DNA from: Brassica napus
Lineage: Eukaryota; Streptophyta; Magnoliopsida; Brassicales; Brassicaceae
Assembly (NCBI RefSeq): GCF_020379485.1
Contig: NC_063444.1
Span: forward strand, 7,264,652 to 7,328,651
Length of the DNA: 64,000 nucleotides
Direction of reading: 5' to 3'
Part shown: positions 47,442 through 58,965 of the stretch, piece after piece
How the letters are laid out: every line of letters begins with the position of its first letter
Numbering within the stretch: position 1 is the first letter of the stretch
Position numbers and translations under genes: made by a program
The notes under the pieces: model-generated
The model's database searches: none
The model's input: only the letters and a program-made list of their open reading frames with translations
Told to the model about the DNA's origin: nothing

Positions 47442-49610
47442 CATTACTCTAATTAGATAACAATGATTTATCATAATAAGCCAGTAAAACTACGAGGCCA
47501 AAACGGAAACGTAAAGGGATTTGAATCAGACATCCTAGTTGTTCAAAAACAAAAAAAAAAAGAATCAGACATCCTTTTAGATAATATGAAACAAACTGAA
47601 ATTATATTTTGATAACATCCGGATCAGTTGTCTAGCAACGAAAAAATTGTGTTTTATTTCATATCACAAAGCTAAAACTAATAATTTGGGGGGGATTAAA
47701 CCAAGAAACCGCCGTGCCGTCTGTAGAAAATATCGTTTAGATTTAAGGATTTCTCACTCAAATGCTATGTCACCTAATCTGGGTTCTGACTTCAAGACTG
47801 TGTTTCCCATTTGAAAAGTAACGACAAAAATTATTGAAGAACTTGGACCCAATGCCACTTTTTGTATGTGCAAGATTTAACAGGGTCTTAGACAGAGTGG
47901 GTAGTGAGTGGATTTATATCCCTTTAACGATAATTAATTAGCTAGTTGAACAGCAGAAAAGGCTTAGCTAGTGAAGAACTAAGTCATTTGAACCATGAAG
48001 GTTTTGTTAAGTCGTATCAAACATTCGAAACCAAGTTTGGGTAACAACCCATCAAAAATATTTTAATCGCACAGCCAACTAGCCAGATACAAAATAGTTT
48101 ATTTTGTTGTAAGATTTTTAGAATTGAAACGAAGAAAAATCACAAAAACAACACGAACACGAATATATCCGGAAACAAAATTGTCTATATTGATTATTAA
48201 TAAAGACAAAACAGCAAATAGTTTTTCAGAGAATGCAATCAGTATCATGTGAAACATATCTGAATTCTTTTTGTATTTTATTGAAGTATGTATTTGTATC
48301 ACAAAATTTAACTATATAAACTAACACTATAATAGAACTGGATGAAACTCGAAAGCAATTTGCAAGAAAATAATACATAACTTTTAAAAAATAAACGATT
48401 ATTATAAATATTATTTTAGAAAATTTCCTTAACTGAGAAAACATTATCACTGAACTACATGATTTGATTGTTGCTGCTTCATTCTGTTTCCACCATATAA
48501 TCTCTAATGTGAAACAGAGTTCATAGCCTGCTTTTAATATCTAAATTAGCGTCTTTGTTCTTTACATGTCGTGTCAGATTCTCTGATTAGATGTTTTTTG
48601 TGTGTGTCAATTGCATGATTAGATGTTTACGCGTAATTAGGGACTATTTTCTAATCAAAAATAAAATTCTATATCAAAGCATAAATCTAGAAGTAAAAAG
48701 TTTAATCGATGCTTATGACTAACCTGAGTCAAAAGCAAGAATTCACTGATGTGGAAACCTGTCATTGGTCCACTTGTCATCATTACACATGAGCTGCCCA
48801 TGTAAGATAATCTTTAGAACTTGTCTTCTTCTGTGGTTAGTCCCTCACCCTGTAAACCGTTCAACATGTTACCAAGAGTAATCAACTACAAGAAGTGTTT
48901 GAAAATGCACAAAGTATTTTATTAGATACTTAACGAATACTACTAGCATTTGTATTTTTATCTTTTTCGGCCATAAAAATTCTATTCTGACCATCTTTTT
49001 TCCCTTGCCTGGTCCATTTCTTGATTCCTATATGTATGTATATATATTGGCCTCCAAATGCTAAGTAAATGGATATTCCACCATAGTCACAATCTCATCA
49101 AGTAGAAACTCCATTAACAAGATTGCGTCCTCTTTCTCCTTCTCCTTCTTCTCTCAAATTTTCAAATCTGTACTTCCTGTCAAAAGAAGAAACTCCAAAG
49201 CATTTTTGCTGTAAAATCTCAATGTCTGCCACTTAAATATATAGTACTTGTTAACTTTTATTCCTCCAAACGTACCAACACTACTCTGTTCTTATAATTT
49301 CACATTTCTAATCATTTCTTGTGTAAGCCTTCTTGTGGGTTTTTGCAGCAATAATGGTGCACTGAGTCTGTGTAAAGTAGTTAAACCACCTTTCCCTAGA
49401 AAATAAAAATTCGTTTTTCTAATCTCTTTTTCAGAAAACGTTAAAGACATGGGTCAGGTCAAGTTGATGTAGTAAAGGTCAGAACCAACGTGAGAGAGAG
49501 AGAGAGAAAAAAAAAAGTTCGTTAGCTTGTGATACTTGTCACAAGTTTCCTCACTATATTTATAACTACCTTGCTGAAGAGAAAACCCTCAAAACTTCAA
49601 AACAAAGAAT
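47442..49610. other. Intergenic region and KAT2 upstream sequence
   Basis: No gene is recognised. A GA-rich run lies at 49492-49508. A TATA-like CTATATTTATAAC (about 49553-49566) lies roughly 45-55 bases before the KAT2 ATG, which is close, so the main start site may be elsewhere. The copia 3' LTR ends about 2.2 kb upstream of the gene. Confidence 0.5.
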
Positions 49611-52600
49611 ATGTCAATCTCTTGCACTAGAAACTTCTTTGAAAGATTCTGCGTCGAAGGATACAATATGGACGCAAGAAAACACAGCAGTTTCCTCTCT
49701 GCTGATCTCTTGCCATCTCTTGGAGCAAGAATTAACCAATCAACCAAGCTTCGCAAACACATAATCTCTCCTTTTGATCCACGTTTCAGGTGTTTTATCA
49801 TCTTTAGACACACTTCTTATGTGTATATATATCTTTGTTTTCTTGTCTTCTAGAACTATAGCTTAACGTTTGATTCAGGGCATGGGAGATGTGGCTGGTC
49901 ATCCTTGTCATTTACTCGGCTTGGATTTGTCCTTTTGAGTTTGCATTCATCACCTACAAGAAAGACGCACTATTCATAGTAGACAACATTGTCAATGGCT
50001 TCTTTGCTATTGATATTGTTCTCACCTTCTTCGTTGCGTATCTAGACAGCCACTCTTATCTTCTAGTCGACAATCCTAAGAAAATAGCTATAAGGTGAGA
50101 AAATCTACACAAGACTAGTAAGGTTTTGTGTGTTTAAAAGTAAGCAGACGTTTCATTTATTTGTTAACTAAACTAATTGCCTATAAATGGATAAAAACCT
50201 CTATATATATGTGAAAGCTTATATTCTCATATATTTTTCAGGTACCTTTCTACTTGGTTTGCCTTTGATGTCTGCTCCACAGCTCCGTTCCAGTCACTGA
50301 GTCTCCTATTCAACTACAATGGAAGTGAAATAGGATTCAGAGTTCTTAGCATGCTCAGGCTCTGGCGTCTAAGACGAGTTAGCTCCCTCTTTGCAAGGTT
50401 CATTTTCAATACTAAAACATAAGCAAACCATTTGTAATTTCATGTTCTTATTCTCTCTCTCTCTCTCCCTCATTGTTCCTTTGCTTCAGGCTTGAGAAAG
50501 ACATCCGCTTCAACTACTTCTGGACGCGTTGCACAAAGCTCATCTCGGTAAGTCTCAAAAAACAGAGGAAAGCTCTGTTCATTTCTTCTGTAACAAGAAA
50601 CTAATAACGTATACTTGTCTATATTAGGTCACACTTTTCGCAGTACATTGTGCTGGATGCTTCAACTACCTCATTGCAGAACAATATCCTGATCCAAGAA
50701 AAACATGGATAGGAGCTGTGTACCCAAATTTCAAGGAGGCAAGCCTTTGGAGCAGATATGTGACCGCTCTCTACTGGTCAATTACAACTTTAACAACAAC
50801 AGGATATGGAGACTTACATGCTGAGAATCCAAGAGAAATGTTGTTTGATGTCTTTTACATGCTCTTCAACTTGGGATTCACATCTTACCTGATTGGTAAC
50901 ATGACCAACCTAGTTGTTCACTGGACTAGCCGCACCAGAACCTTTGTAAGTTTCACTCACTTTCTTTCGAATTTGCGTCATCTGTTCAGTTAAAACTAAT
51001 AAGAAAAGATGATTCAACAGAGAGATACTGTTAGAGCTGCTTCGGAGTTTGCATCAAGAAACCAACTCCCACCAAACATACAAGACCAGATGTTATCACA
51101 CATTTGCTTGAAGTTCAAGACAGAGGGTCTTAAACAGCAGGAGACTTTGAATGGTCTGCCTAAAGCGATTCGGTCAAGCATTGCAAACTATCTATTCATC
51201 CATATCCTTCAGAAAGTGTACCTCTTTGAAGGAGTTTCTCGCAACTTCCTCTTTCAGTTGGTAAAACACTCATCTGAAAACTCTTTTCTTGTCCATTTTC
51301 TTGCAAGAATCTTTTGTCCCATAAAGTTACCAACTCTGTTTACCTTTTCCGACCAAGGTTTCAGATATTGATGCTGAGTACTTCCCACCCAGAGAAGATG
51401 TGATTCTACAGAACGAAGCTCCTACTGAGCTTTACATTCTAGTCTCAGGAGCCGTGGTGAGTAACTTTAGTTTGAAACATAAAGAAAAGTTTAAGTTACC
51501 TTCTAACATCTTTTACTCTCTCTCTCTCTGGTGGTTATTATGCAGGATTTTACTGCTTACATTGACGGTGAAAATCAGGTACGTGGACAAAATATTTAAC
51601 CACAAAGAATCTTTTTATGATCAAATAAGTAAGACTAACCAGAATCGTTACATTCATGTAGGTACAAGACAAAGCAGTAGTTGGAGATGCATTTGGAGAG
51701 ATTGGTGTTTTATGCTCTACACCACAGCCTTTCACCGTTAGGACAACAGAACTATCTCAAATACTACGGATAAGCAAAAAATCTCTCATGAGTGCTATGA
51801 GAGCTCATATTGAAGATGGACGCATCATAATGAACAACCTTTTCATGGTAAGTAACCAAAGATGAAACTAATAGAAGCTGAGTTTATGTTAGGTGTTTTC
51901 ACACAATATTGAACTCATTTTATCATGATGAAATTTTCAGAAACTTAGAGGGCAACAGTCAATAGCAATTGATGATGCAAACAACCAACCAGACTTCCTC
52001 CTCCAGGAGTGGCTTGGTGGTGGTCCAAAGAGAGGAGAAGGAAACGCCAGTGGTCAAGGAAAGGGGCACAAATACTTACAAATAAATGATTCAGAGAGTA
52101 TTGATTTGGAGTCAACCAGAAGAACTCAAGAACATAGGATTGAGATAGAAGAAGGGGAAAAAGCAAACAAAGATGTTAATGGGAAGAGTTGCTCTCATGC
52201 AGATCTCACTTCATTTAAGTTTCCTTCACCGGAAACATATCCATATTGCAAATTCAGTAAACAAGAAGCTGCTAAGCCGGAAGATAGGAGAGTTACCATC
52301 CACTTGAAGTCACAGGGGAAAGATTTGTCGAAGCTCATAATCTTACCTGCTTTCATGGAAGAGCTTATGAGACTTGCAGGTATGCAATTCAACTGTTAAT
52401 GTTCTAATAAACAAGTGAATGTGAGAAGAACACAAAGACCTCTCCATAAACGAGTTCCTAATATTAACTAAATAAAGCTGCTAAATTATGTAGGTGAAAA
52501 ATTTGGAGAGAGAAGCTTTACAATGGTCACCAGTGCGGAAAACGCTGAGATTGATGATGTAAATGTCATTAGAGATGGTGATCATTTGTATTTTTACAAC

Positions 52601-52627
52601 AATGAGCTTGAAAGCATAAACTTGTGA
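49611..52627 (+). CDS. KAT2: Inward-rectifying Shaker-type K+ channel, KAT2 orthologue (11 exons)
   Basis: Exons: 49611-49789, 49879-50094, 50242-50397, 50490-50547, 50628-50945, 51021-51260, 51358-51456, 51546-51578, 51662-51847, 51941-52379, 52494-52627. All introns have GT-AG ends, and the joined frame is open for 685 residues. The start [14 protein letters not shown] matches the family. Six membrane segments precede the cyclic-nucleotide-binding domain (about 380-500) and a C-terminal KHA region. The voltage sensor S4 ([13 protein letters not shown]) begins near residue 165. The K+ filter GYGD is at about 262-265. KAT2 carries K+ into guard cells during stomatal opening and also acts in phloem parenchyma. 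It assembles as tetramers, also with KAT1, in the plasma membrane. Compared with Arabidopsis KAT2 the sequence is slightly shorter, mainly in the linker after the nucleotide-binding domain. No defect is visible. Confidence 0.95.
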
Positions 52628-53067
52628 CGTGACTTCTTGTGTTATCAATGTTAGCCTTTCCGTAAAGATGGAGAGAGTATATGTATATCACTGATGTAAT
52701 TTTGTAATCCAATTTTATATAAAAATTAGATCATCGAAGAATAATCTAGAGAACAAAAGAATTGGCATCTTAATCCATCAGAGACTTGATAAACAAGACT
52801 CTAGATTCTCTCAAATCAAAAACTATTTGAAAAATTTGTATACACTACATCAAATCAAATGAAAAAGCCACAAAGTTTCGATGGCCGAACCTAGAGATTA
52901 ATGGGCCTGATCACAACTATAGGCCCAAGTAATTTTCAAAATTATCAAAATTATATAGTTTATATCAAGATCTATTATAAATTGATAATTGCCTCGCTCA
53001 CATCCTTTTGTTTCATCTTTACTCTCTCTATCAAACCAAAAGCCCTACTCTCTCCCCCTCAGTCGCA
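52628..53067 (+). other. KAT2 3' region and intergenic spacer
   Basis: A 3' UTR probably extends to about 52730, since TTTTGTAATCC and TATATAAAAATT-like polyadenylation signals occur there. The rest is AT-rich spacer leading to a CT-rich leader of the next gene. No further gene is seen. Confidence 0.5.
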
Positions 53068-53547
53068 ATGGATGTTTTGATGAAACACAACCTCCTCAAA
53101 AGCTTCATCTTCTCTCTCATTCTCACTCTCATCTTCCTTATCGCTCCATCAGCATCATCATCGAATCAACAAACAAGAGTATCTACACAAAAGACAGAAC
53201 CCTATCTCGACGGCGACGAATCACCGCACCAACTCGTCTACATCAAGAAAATGACGCCGTTTATCTTGAACCCGCGGCAACGTGATAAGCACCGTCGTCT
53301 TCGTTACAACCACCACTACTACTACTACCGCCATAGTATTCGTCGCCGTGGTCTTCGTCACCGTGCCAACTACTTCAAGATGATGACCAAGAAAAACAGT
53401 AACGGTTTTAACCGTCCGGTCCGACCGGATACTTTCTCTGCTATGCTTCCCAAAGGATTCGTACCTCCTTCCGGTTCATCTCCTTGCCATAACCAGAACC
53501 CTAATTCCGCTACCACTCTCTTCTGCGATCTTTCTACACAACCTTAG
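53068..53547 (+). CDS. Small secreted peptide precursor with IDA-like C-terminal motif
   Basis: A single-exon frame of 159 residues begins MDVLMKHNLLKS. A hydrophobic stretch at about residues 11-31 (SFIFSLILTLIFLIAPSAS) looks like a signal peptide. The middle is basic and His/Tyr rich (residues about 72-105). Near the C-terminus LPKGFVPPSGSSPCHN resembles the bioactive core of IDA and IDA-like peptides, LPKG...PPSxPSxxHN. Differences are a Ser for the usual Pro, and Pro-Cys where IDA has basic residues. IDA peptides signal through HAE/HSL receptor kinases in organ shedding and stress. That role here is inference. The ATG was chosen as the first one that gives a signal peptide. An overlapping frame from 52989 has no such features. 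Confidence 0.7.
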   Translation: MDVLMKHNLLKSFIFSLILTLIFLIAPSASSSNQQTRVSTQKTEPYLDGDESPHQLVYIKKMTPFILNPRQRDKHRRLRYNHHYYYYRHSIRRRGLRHRANYFKMMTKKNSNGFNRPVRPDTFSAMLPKGFVPPSGSSPCHNQNPNSATTLFCDLSTQP

Positions 53548-54060
53548 AGTTCTCCACAAATCGGACTTCAAGATTCTTTAATCACCGTACGAGATACGAT
53601 TTTGTTCTTCCACTTTTGTAATTTTTACCTTTGAATGAGAGATATTCGTAATGATCGATGCATTGTTTTCACTGTCCAATGTATAAAAGTAATTCGTATA
53701 TATATTTTCTTTTTGTCATTGCATTTATGTTAATCTAGTTTTGCTTAATTAGAAAATATAGTACGTAGCATAGAATAGAGCTTTAACCAGCTGTAAATAG
53801 TTTATTTAAACAACATTTATTTTATCGTACGTGCGGCTAAGCAATTTTATTCTGAGAATTAAATTTAGGAAAGTTTACTCAAATATACAATATTTTATGA
53901 CAATTGACTAGAACCATACATATCTTTTTTTTATTACTGACATTTTTTAAATACCAAGTGCCTTTTTTTACGTTATCAGAAAAAACGTATTTACAAGAAT
54001 GCCATTATTTTTCGCTGCCATGTAAGCAAAAACACGGCGCCACGTAGGAATTTGGTTCCG
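53548..54060. other. Spacer between the peptide gene and the MULE region
   Basis: AT-rich, no gene recognised. The repeated GGCTGA motif of the following region is not yet present before about 54075, which gives an approximate left boundary for the MULE. Confidence 0.5.
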
Positions 54061-54069
54061 TGTTTTCAT

Positions 54070-54700
54070 TAAGTCAGCCGTAAATCACTTCATACGTCGT
54101 TACGGCTGATTTATTGCTACGTGTCGGCTGAATTAATAAACACGGCCGACTTAAGATGAAAAAGCTGATTTAAGAACATAAGTCAGCCGCCCGGTACGCC
54201 TGATTCACAGAAATGTGGTTGATTTATGGGATAACGGCTGACTTACATACACAAGTTACGGCTAACTTATACATCGGCAGTTTGATTGCTGGAATATTCG
54301 GCTGAGTTGTAGTTAAGACACGGCTGAGTTATGTTTCCACGGATGAGTTAATGAATATCGACTGGCTGAGTTATTTAATTTACGGCTGACTAATTGGATG
54401 TTGTTACGGCTGAGTTTATATTTAATCAGCCGTAATAGGATGAATTAATATTAAACTCAGCTTGTTTACGGCTGACTTATTAGCGAAAGATTAATTACTA
54501 GAATAGCATTCGTTTGACGGCTGATTTATGTGACGATACAGCTGATTTATGGTTTTTCATCCTAATTACGGCAGATTTCGGATCAAAAGATTAATTACTG
54601 AAATAGTATCCACGGTTCGGCTGACTTACATTGTACACGAGGGCTGATTTACGTAGGCTGAGTTATATATTCGTTTGTCGGCTGATTAACTGATTTTCCA
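54070..54700. repeat. Dense cluster of GGCTGA(G/T/C)TTA motifs
   Basis: I count about 17 exact GGCTGA or TCAGCC hits and roughly nine one-base variants within 630 bases, many in the wider context ACGGCTGA(G/C/T)TTA. Most point in the plus direction and a few are inverted (for example near 54073, 54183 and 54426). Spacing is irregular, so this is not a tandem repeat. Confidence 0.85.
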
Positions 54701-54796
54701 TGTCATCTGCCATGTCATCAACTCGGATTTGCCATGTCACCGCTAACGAAATACTTTACAACTAGGTTTGTGTGTGTTCATCTCTTTCTTCATCTT

Positions 54797-54799
<3 letters not shown>

Positions 54800-54838
<39 letters not shown>
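54800..54838. repeat. (TA)n microsatellite
   Basis: About 19 uninterrupted TA units. Confidence 0.95.
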
Positions 54839-54840
<2 letters not shown>

Positions 54841-54875
54841 TCTTCATGTTATTCTTCATCTTTCTCAGAGATCTA

Positions 54876-55083
54876 ATGGATCCGGTAATTATTGTTTTCT
54901 GGTAACTGGATTAAGAAAAACAGATATGTATTCAACGCCGACAGTAGAGGGTGTAGAGTTCTTCATTTAGATGAGAAAACAAAACATGAAGAATTCGCAA
55001 AGTGTGTACTCGATGATTACAGATTGAATGAATTGAGGCATCAGAAAACAATTGCGCACGACGCTCCACCAGTTTACGGATAA
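54876..55083 (+). pseudogene. Truncated duplicate of the MULE transposase first exon
   Basis: The sequence matches 57674-57906 (WIKKN, YVFN, RGCR, HLDEK, DDYRLN) but has a frame change in the first 30 bases, an internal deletion of the stretch after LNELR, and a stop at 55081-55083. It shares upstream sequence (ACTCGGATTTGCCATGTCA) with the full gene, which shows that it arose by segment duplication. Confidence 0.8.
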
Positions 55084-55591
55084 CAAGGACCCAGAAATGA
55101 ATCGGAATGACAGAGCAAGAGAGAGACGAGTAAAACGGTTTTCAGTTTTAGCTCAGAAGCAGAAGTTTCAGTTTTAGCTCAGAAGCAGAAGTTTTTCGGC
55201 TGAATTATTATTTAATTATGTCTGAGTTATCGTGAATTTATATCTGCGGATGAGTTATCGTTTAATTAAGTCTGAGATATCTTTATGTCTGTTGATGTTT
55301 TCCCCCCTCCGTAACCTTTGTCGTCAACAGTTCACGTTTCTCCGTTAAAACAAAACGCTTCGTTTCATTTAAAGAGAAAACGTCGACATGTTAGCTTACA
55401 TAAGTTAAAATCGCGAGGCTCATTCCAAAAAACCCCCAAATTTGAAAATTAGGGCTCTTCAGAAGAGAGGATTAACTGTAAGTCTCTTTCGTCAAATCCG
55501 AGATCATATACTATTTTTTTTACTTGAACATTTTGTGTGTTTCGCCTTGGTATAGTTTCAATCATTTTTGTTTGTTGTGAAGTAGAATTCG

Positions 55592-55888
55592 ATGGATCTA
55601 GGGCGTGGAATCCCAAGGTGGTGCGACTGTGGAGCTGCTACTGTTGTGTTAAAGTAAAATACCGCAAGGAATCCGGGAAGAAGGTTTTATCGTTGTGGAG
55701 AAATTTCGGGTGAAAACCATGTTTTCAAATGGCTTGATGAAGCACATGATGAAGAGTTTGTAGTTGTGGCAAACAAACTGGCGACGATGGAGCAAGATTT
55801 GGCCGACATAAAAGCAGACTTAGCTGATATGAAGAACGACATAAGTGAGATCGTAGCACTTATCGAGTGTCTTAGGGTGAAGTGTTAG
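55592..55888 (+). pseudogene. GRF zinc-finger protein gene, broken by one stop
   Basis: The 99-codon frame begins MDLGRGIPRWCDCGAA and continues ARNPGRRFYRCG and FKWLDEA, the C-x-C ... C pattern of plant GRF zinc fingers. A coiled-coil-like tail of repeated LADIKADLADMKNDI follows. TAA at 55655-55657 interrupts the zinc finger. GRF fingers are small nucleic-acid-binding modules. A related gene with intact frame lies on the other strand at 62427-62919. Confidence 0.75.
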
Positions 55889-55929
55889 ATGTATTAGTTG
55901 TTGTTGGGATAAATAAAAATGTAGTATTT

Positions 55930-56110
55930 TAATTATCATTTAATTATGTTGGAGTTATCGTTTAATTTACGGCTGAGTTATCATTAATTTACGGCTGAGT
56001 TATCGTTAATTTACGGCTGAATTATCATTTAATTATGTTGGAGCTATCGTTTAATTTACGGCTGAGTTATCGTTAATTTATGTCTGAGTTATCGTTAATG
56101 CAAAGTCTTA
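55930..56110. repeat. Cluster of CGGCTGAGTTATCGTTAAT motifs
   Basis: Four exact and several near copies occur at spacings of about 20-23 bases, giving locally a short tandem arrangement. Confidence 0.8.
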
Positions 56111-56116
56111 TCAAAC

Positions 56117-56400
56117 TTTGAAAATAATAAAGTATTATCGTCTCAATGTTATAAAGGTCTCGATATTAGTTCTGAGCCGTATTTTCCACACTTCTGAAGT
56201 GCCATAATTAATTATCAACACGGTCAAATCAAGTAAGATGAAACGTCCCATTATTATAATGGACGTTTAATATTATAGAAAAGTATTACCGTGAATGTTA
56301 AATCAGTTTTTAAATACTAAAGTATTATAAAGGCCTCAATATTAGTTCTAATCCGTATTTTCCACACTTTTGCCGTATTTTCCACACTCAGCTGTCCCAT
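56117..56400 (+). repeat. Two copies of a CCGTATTTTCCACAC module upstream of an F-box-like gene
   Basis: The modules contain AAAGTATTA, TATAAAGG(T/C)CTC(A/G)ATATTAG and CCGTATTTTCCACAC in this order. Related copies are near 62160-62245 and 63105-63185. They occur next to gene starts of the MULE region, so they may be promoter parts. Confidence 0.65.
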
Positions 56401-56541
56401 TAATATTAACGGCTGAGTTATATTCTGAGTTAAATAATAAAGTATTACCGTCTCGATCTCTATGAAGGCCTCGATGTTATATTAACCAACATAGCTGAGT
56501 TATATCAACCATCATTGCTTAGTTATATTAACGTTACATTA

Positions 56542-57114
56542 ATGGATTATTTTCCGATTCTTGAATGGCCTGAAGAGATTCAGGCGTTAGTGGTTGAACG
56601 TGTGGCCGGTAACTCCTTCCAAGATCTCTATGGCCTCAGAGCATCGTGCAAGTTGATGAAGGCGTTAGCAGATCGGCGTAGTGTATGCCATTTTTACGAT
56701 GTATTATACGTTCCCTGTGGACTCAATATGCCTGATGAGTTGTTGAAAACTTGCTACGCGGAGAGAAATCCAAGCACACTTTATATGAAGGGTGTACAGT
56801 TTTTCTTCACATTTAACCTTCAGGAAGAAGGACTTTCTTTCATGAAGCTTGCAGTGGATGAAGGATATGAGCGTGCTATGTATATATACGCAATGACTAT
56901 AAAACATTTTTGGGGTGATGAGGAGTATTTTGCTCGTTTTACAAGGGAATCAGTTGACAGGATTGGGAAACTAGTTCGATCTCTAAAATGGGCATGGGGT
57001 TCTCTTCACGATGACGAGTTTCGGGCAAAGAGGGACGAGTTCATTTCAACCATTGTTCCTTCGTTCTATAGTTGCCAATGTCTTCCTGTTTTGGAGCGAG
57101 ATTGGGTCTTGTGA
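56542..57114 (+). CDS. F-box-like protein (At2g35280/At1g67623-like), copy 1
   Basis: A 190-residue frame begins MDYFPILEWPEEIQALVVER, which looks like a divergent F-box at residues 6-50, followed by SFQDLYGLRASCK. A later part (GLSFMKLAVDEGYERAMYIYAM) resembles the TPR/Sel1-like helices of the Arabidopsis At2g35280-type F-box proteins. Such proteins are normally substrate receptors of SCF ubiquitin ligases. The frame stops earlier than in the second copy's family-like tail: sequence after the stop (to about 57230) still resembles a C-terminal KEIG..L..FEP..(L/V)IRDTR segment, so this copy may be truncated. It lies between the two transposase copies and may be transposon cargo. Confidence 0.55.
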   Translation: MDYFPILEWPEEIQALVVERVAGNSFQDLYGLRASCKLMKALADRRSVCHFYDVLYVPCGLNMPDELLKTCYAERNPSTLYMKGVQFFFTFNLQEEGLSFMKLAVDEGYERAMYIYAMTIKHFWGDEEYFARFTRESVDRIGKLVRSLKWAWGSLHDDEFRAKRDEFISTIVPSFYSCQCLPVLERDWVL

Positions 57115-57279
57115 TTCATTGAAAACAGTAAGGGTGACAAAATGTGTACCGCTGTTTCTGGATCAAAGAGGTGGGGCTCTTCTTCCGTGAGTTTGAACCG
57201 ATGAGCGTGATTAGGACACAAGGGAGTGGTGAAGATGTATTGTATTGAATCTTATCTTTTTTTAATGTCCTTTGCTATG

Positions 57280-57510
57280 ACATTATTATGGCTGGGTTAT
57301 GTTTTATATTATGGCTGGGTTGTCTTTTAATTACGGCTGATTTTTGTTTATGGTTGGGTTCTCTACAATTACGGCTGAGTTTTAATTTCATAATGACTGA
57401 GTTATCGATAATTGGCAGTGTTATTTAAATACGAGACGACTGAGTTATTTAAATGCGAGACGGCTGAGTAATTGTTACTTAAGGCTGAGATAATGCTAAC
57501 TTCTTGGCTG
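57280..57510. repeat. Motif-rich spacer before the transposase gene
   Basis: Contains about five exact GGCTGA hits plus GGCTGGG and GACTGAG variants. No coding potential. Confidence 0.75.
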
Positions 57511-58774
57511 AGTTTTGTAAAAAAATCCAAGATACAAGCAAGGAATCCGCCATGTCATCAACTCGGATTTGCCATGTCATCACTAACTAACGAAATTTAC
57601 AACTTGGTTTATGAGACTGTTCATGTTCTTCTGCATGTTATTTATCTATCGTTTTCATCTTTCTCAGTTGGTTATGGATCAGATAGTTATTGTTTCCAGT
57701 AACTGGATTAAGAAAAACATATATGTATTCAACGTCGACAGAAGAGGGTGTAGAGTTCCTCATTTAGATGAGAAAAAAACACATGAAGATTTTGCAAAGT
57801 CTATTCTCGATGATTACGGATTGAATGATTTGAGGGATCATATTCAGCTTAGCTACATGTTCTCGAATAAAGCATTGAAAACAATGTCGCACGACACTCC
57901 ACCAGTTTACGTGTCCAATACTCGACAATTGCAAGGTTTTCTAAGCCTAAAGAAAATCGAACAACTACGTCTGTGTGTGGAGATTACGGAGAACAAGGAT
58001 GACAGAGCAAGAGAAAAGAGTAACGAGAATGACAGCTCAGAAGTAGAAGCTTCAGAAGTTCAGTCCAGAGACAAAAACTACAATAGGAGTTGCGATGGTT
58101 GCAGTTTTGAGAAGGAACAAGAGGACAATGTAAATGACTGCTCTAGTAATTTGGAAGGAGAAATACACGACGTAGTCAGAGAAGATGAAATAGGCAAAGA
58201 AAACGAAGAAGATGATGAATTTGAAAGCCGATTTGATATGTTCGACGACTCGGACGGTGCGTCATCTGAAGATGATAACTTCAGCTCATACGGTGAGTCT
58301 CTTACAGAAGACGAAGATTCACCAACGCTACCTGCCAAGAAGAGATATCAGAACTTCTCGATGAGCGGACCTAAAGGGAATCTGGAGGTTCTACAGTTGG
58401 AGATGTCGTCGATAGACCTTGCGGTAGGGCAACGATACGAGAGTAAAGACGATTTGGAGAGACGACTGAAACTTCTTACAGTGAGGTATCGATTTGATTT
58501 TGATGTAGAAACATCAACCCCGACATCATATGTTGTTAAGTGTTGGGTTGATGGATGTCTTTGGAGAGTTTGTGCTTCTACCCAAGGGGAATCCCCGGCG
58601 TTTTATGTTCATATTTAAGATTCGAATCATACGTGTTCTTGCACTGAGCGTTCTAATCGATCTCGACAAGCAATACCGGATATTTTGGGAGAGTTGTACA
58701 AGAACTTTCTCGGTGACGTTGGTCCGGCCGTTCGCCATACGTGTGTCGGAATAGATATCACTGAGTAGTTTGGT

Positions 58775-58965
58775 GTAAAGTTAATTACTTTGATGCGGCT
58801 GAGTTATGTTAATGATATTGCTGAGTAATATGAAACGTAGCGGCTGGCATATTAATACAATGCGGCTGGGTTATAATAAAGCTAGGGTTGAGTTATTTTT
58901 ACGTTGTGGCTGTCTTAATTTTATGATGTGGCCGAGTTATGTGTATCGTTATTTCATGTGAACAG
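58775..58965 (+). other. Transposase intron 1, motif-rich
   Basis: One exact GGCTGAGTTA and five variants (GGCTGGG, GGTTGAG, GGCTGTC, GGCCGAG, GGCTGGC) lie inside 190 bases. The acceptor GAACAG precedes ATGGATTATTGG. Confidence 0.65.

Noticed and set aside
49611..52627. Reading KAT2 as a cluster of separate short genes
   Set aside because: The separate open pieces join at GT-AG introns into one continuous 685-residue channel, so they are exons.
54734..54970. Open frame containing a run of Tyr-Ile repeats
   Set aside because: It is created by the (TA)n microsatellite and overlaps the transposase relic in another frame.
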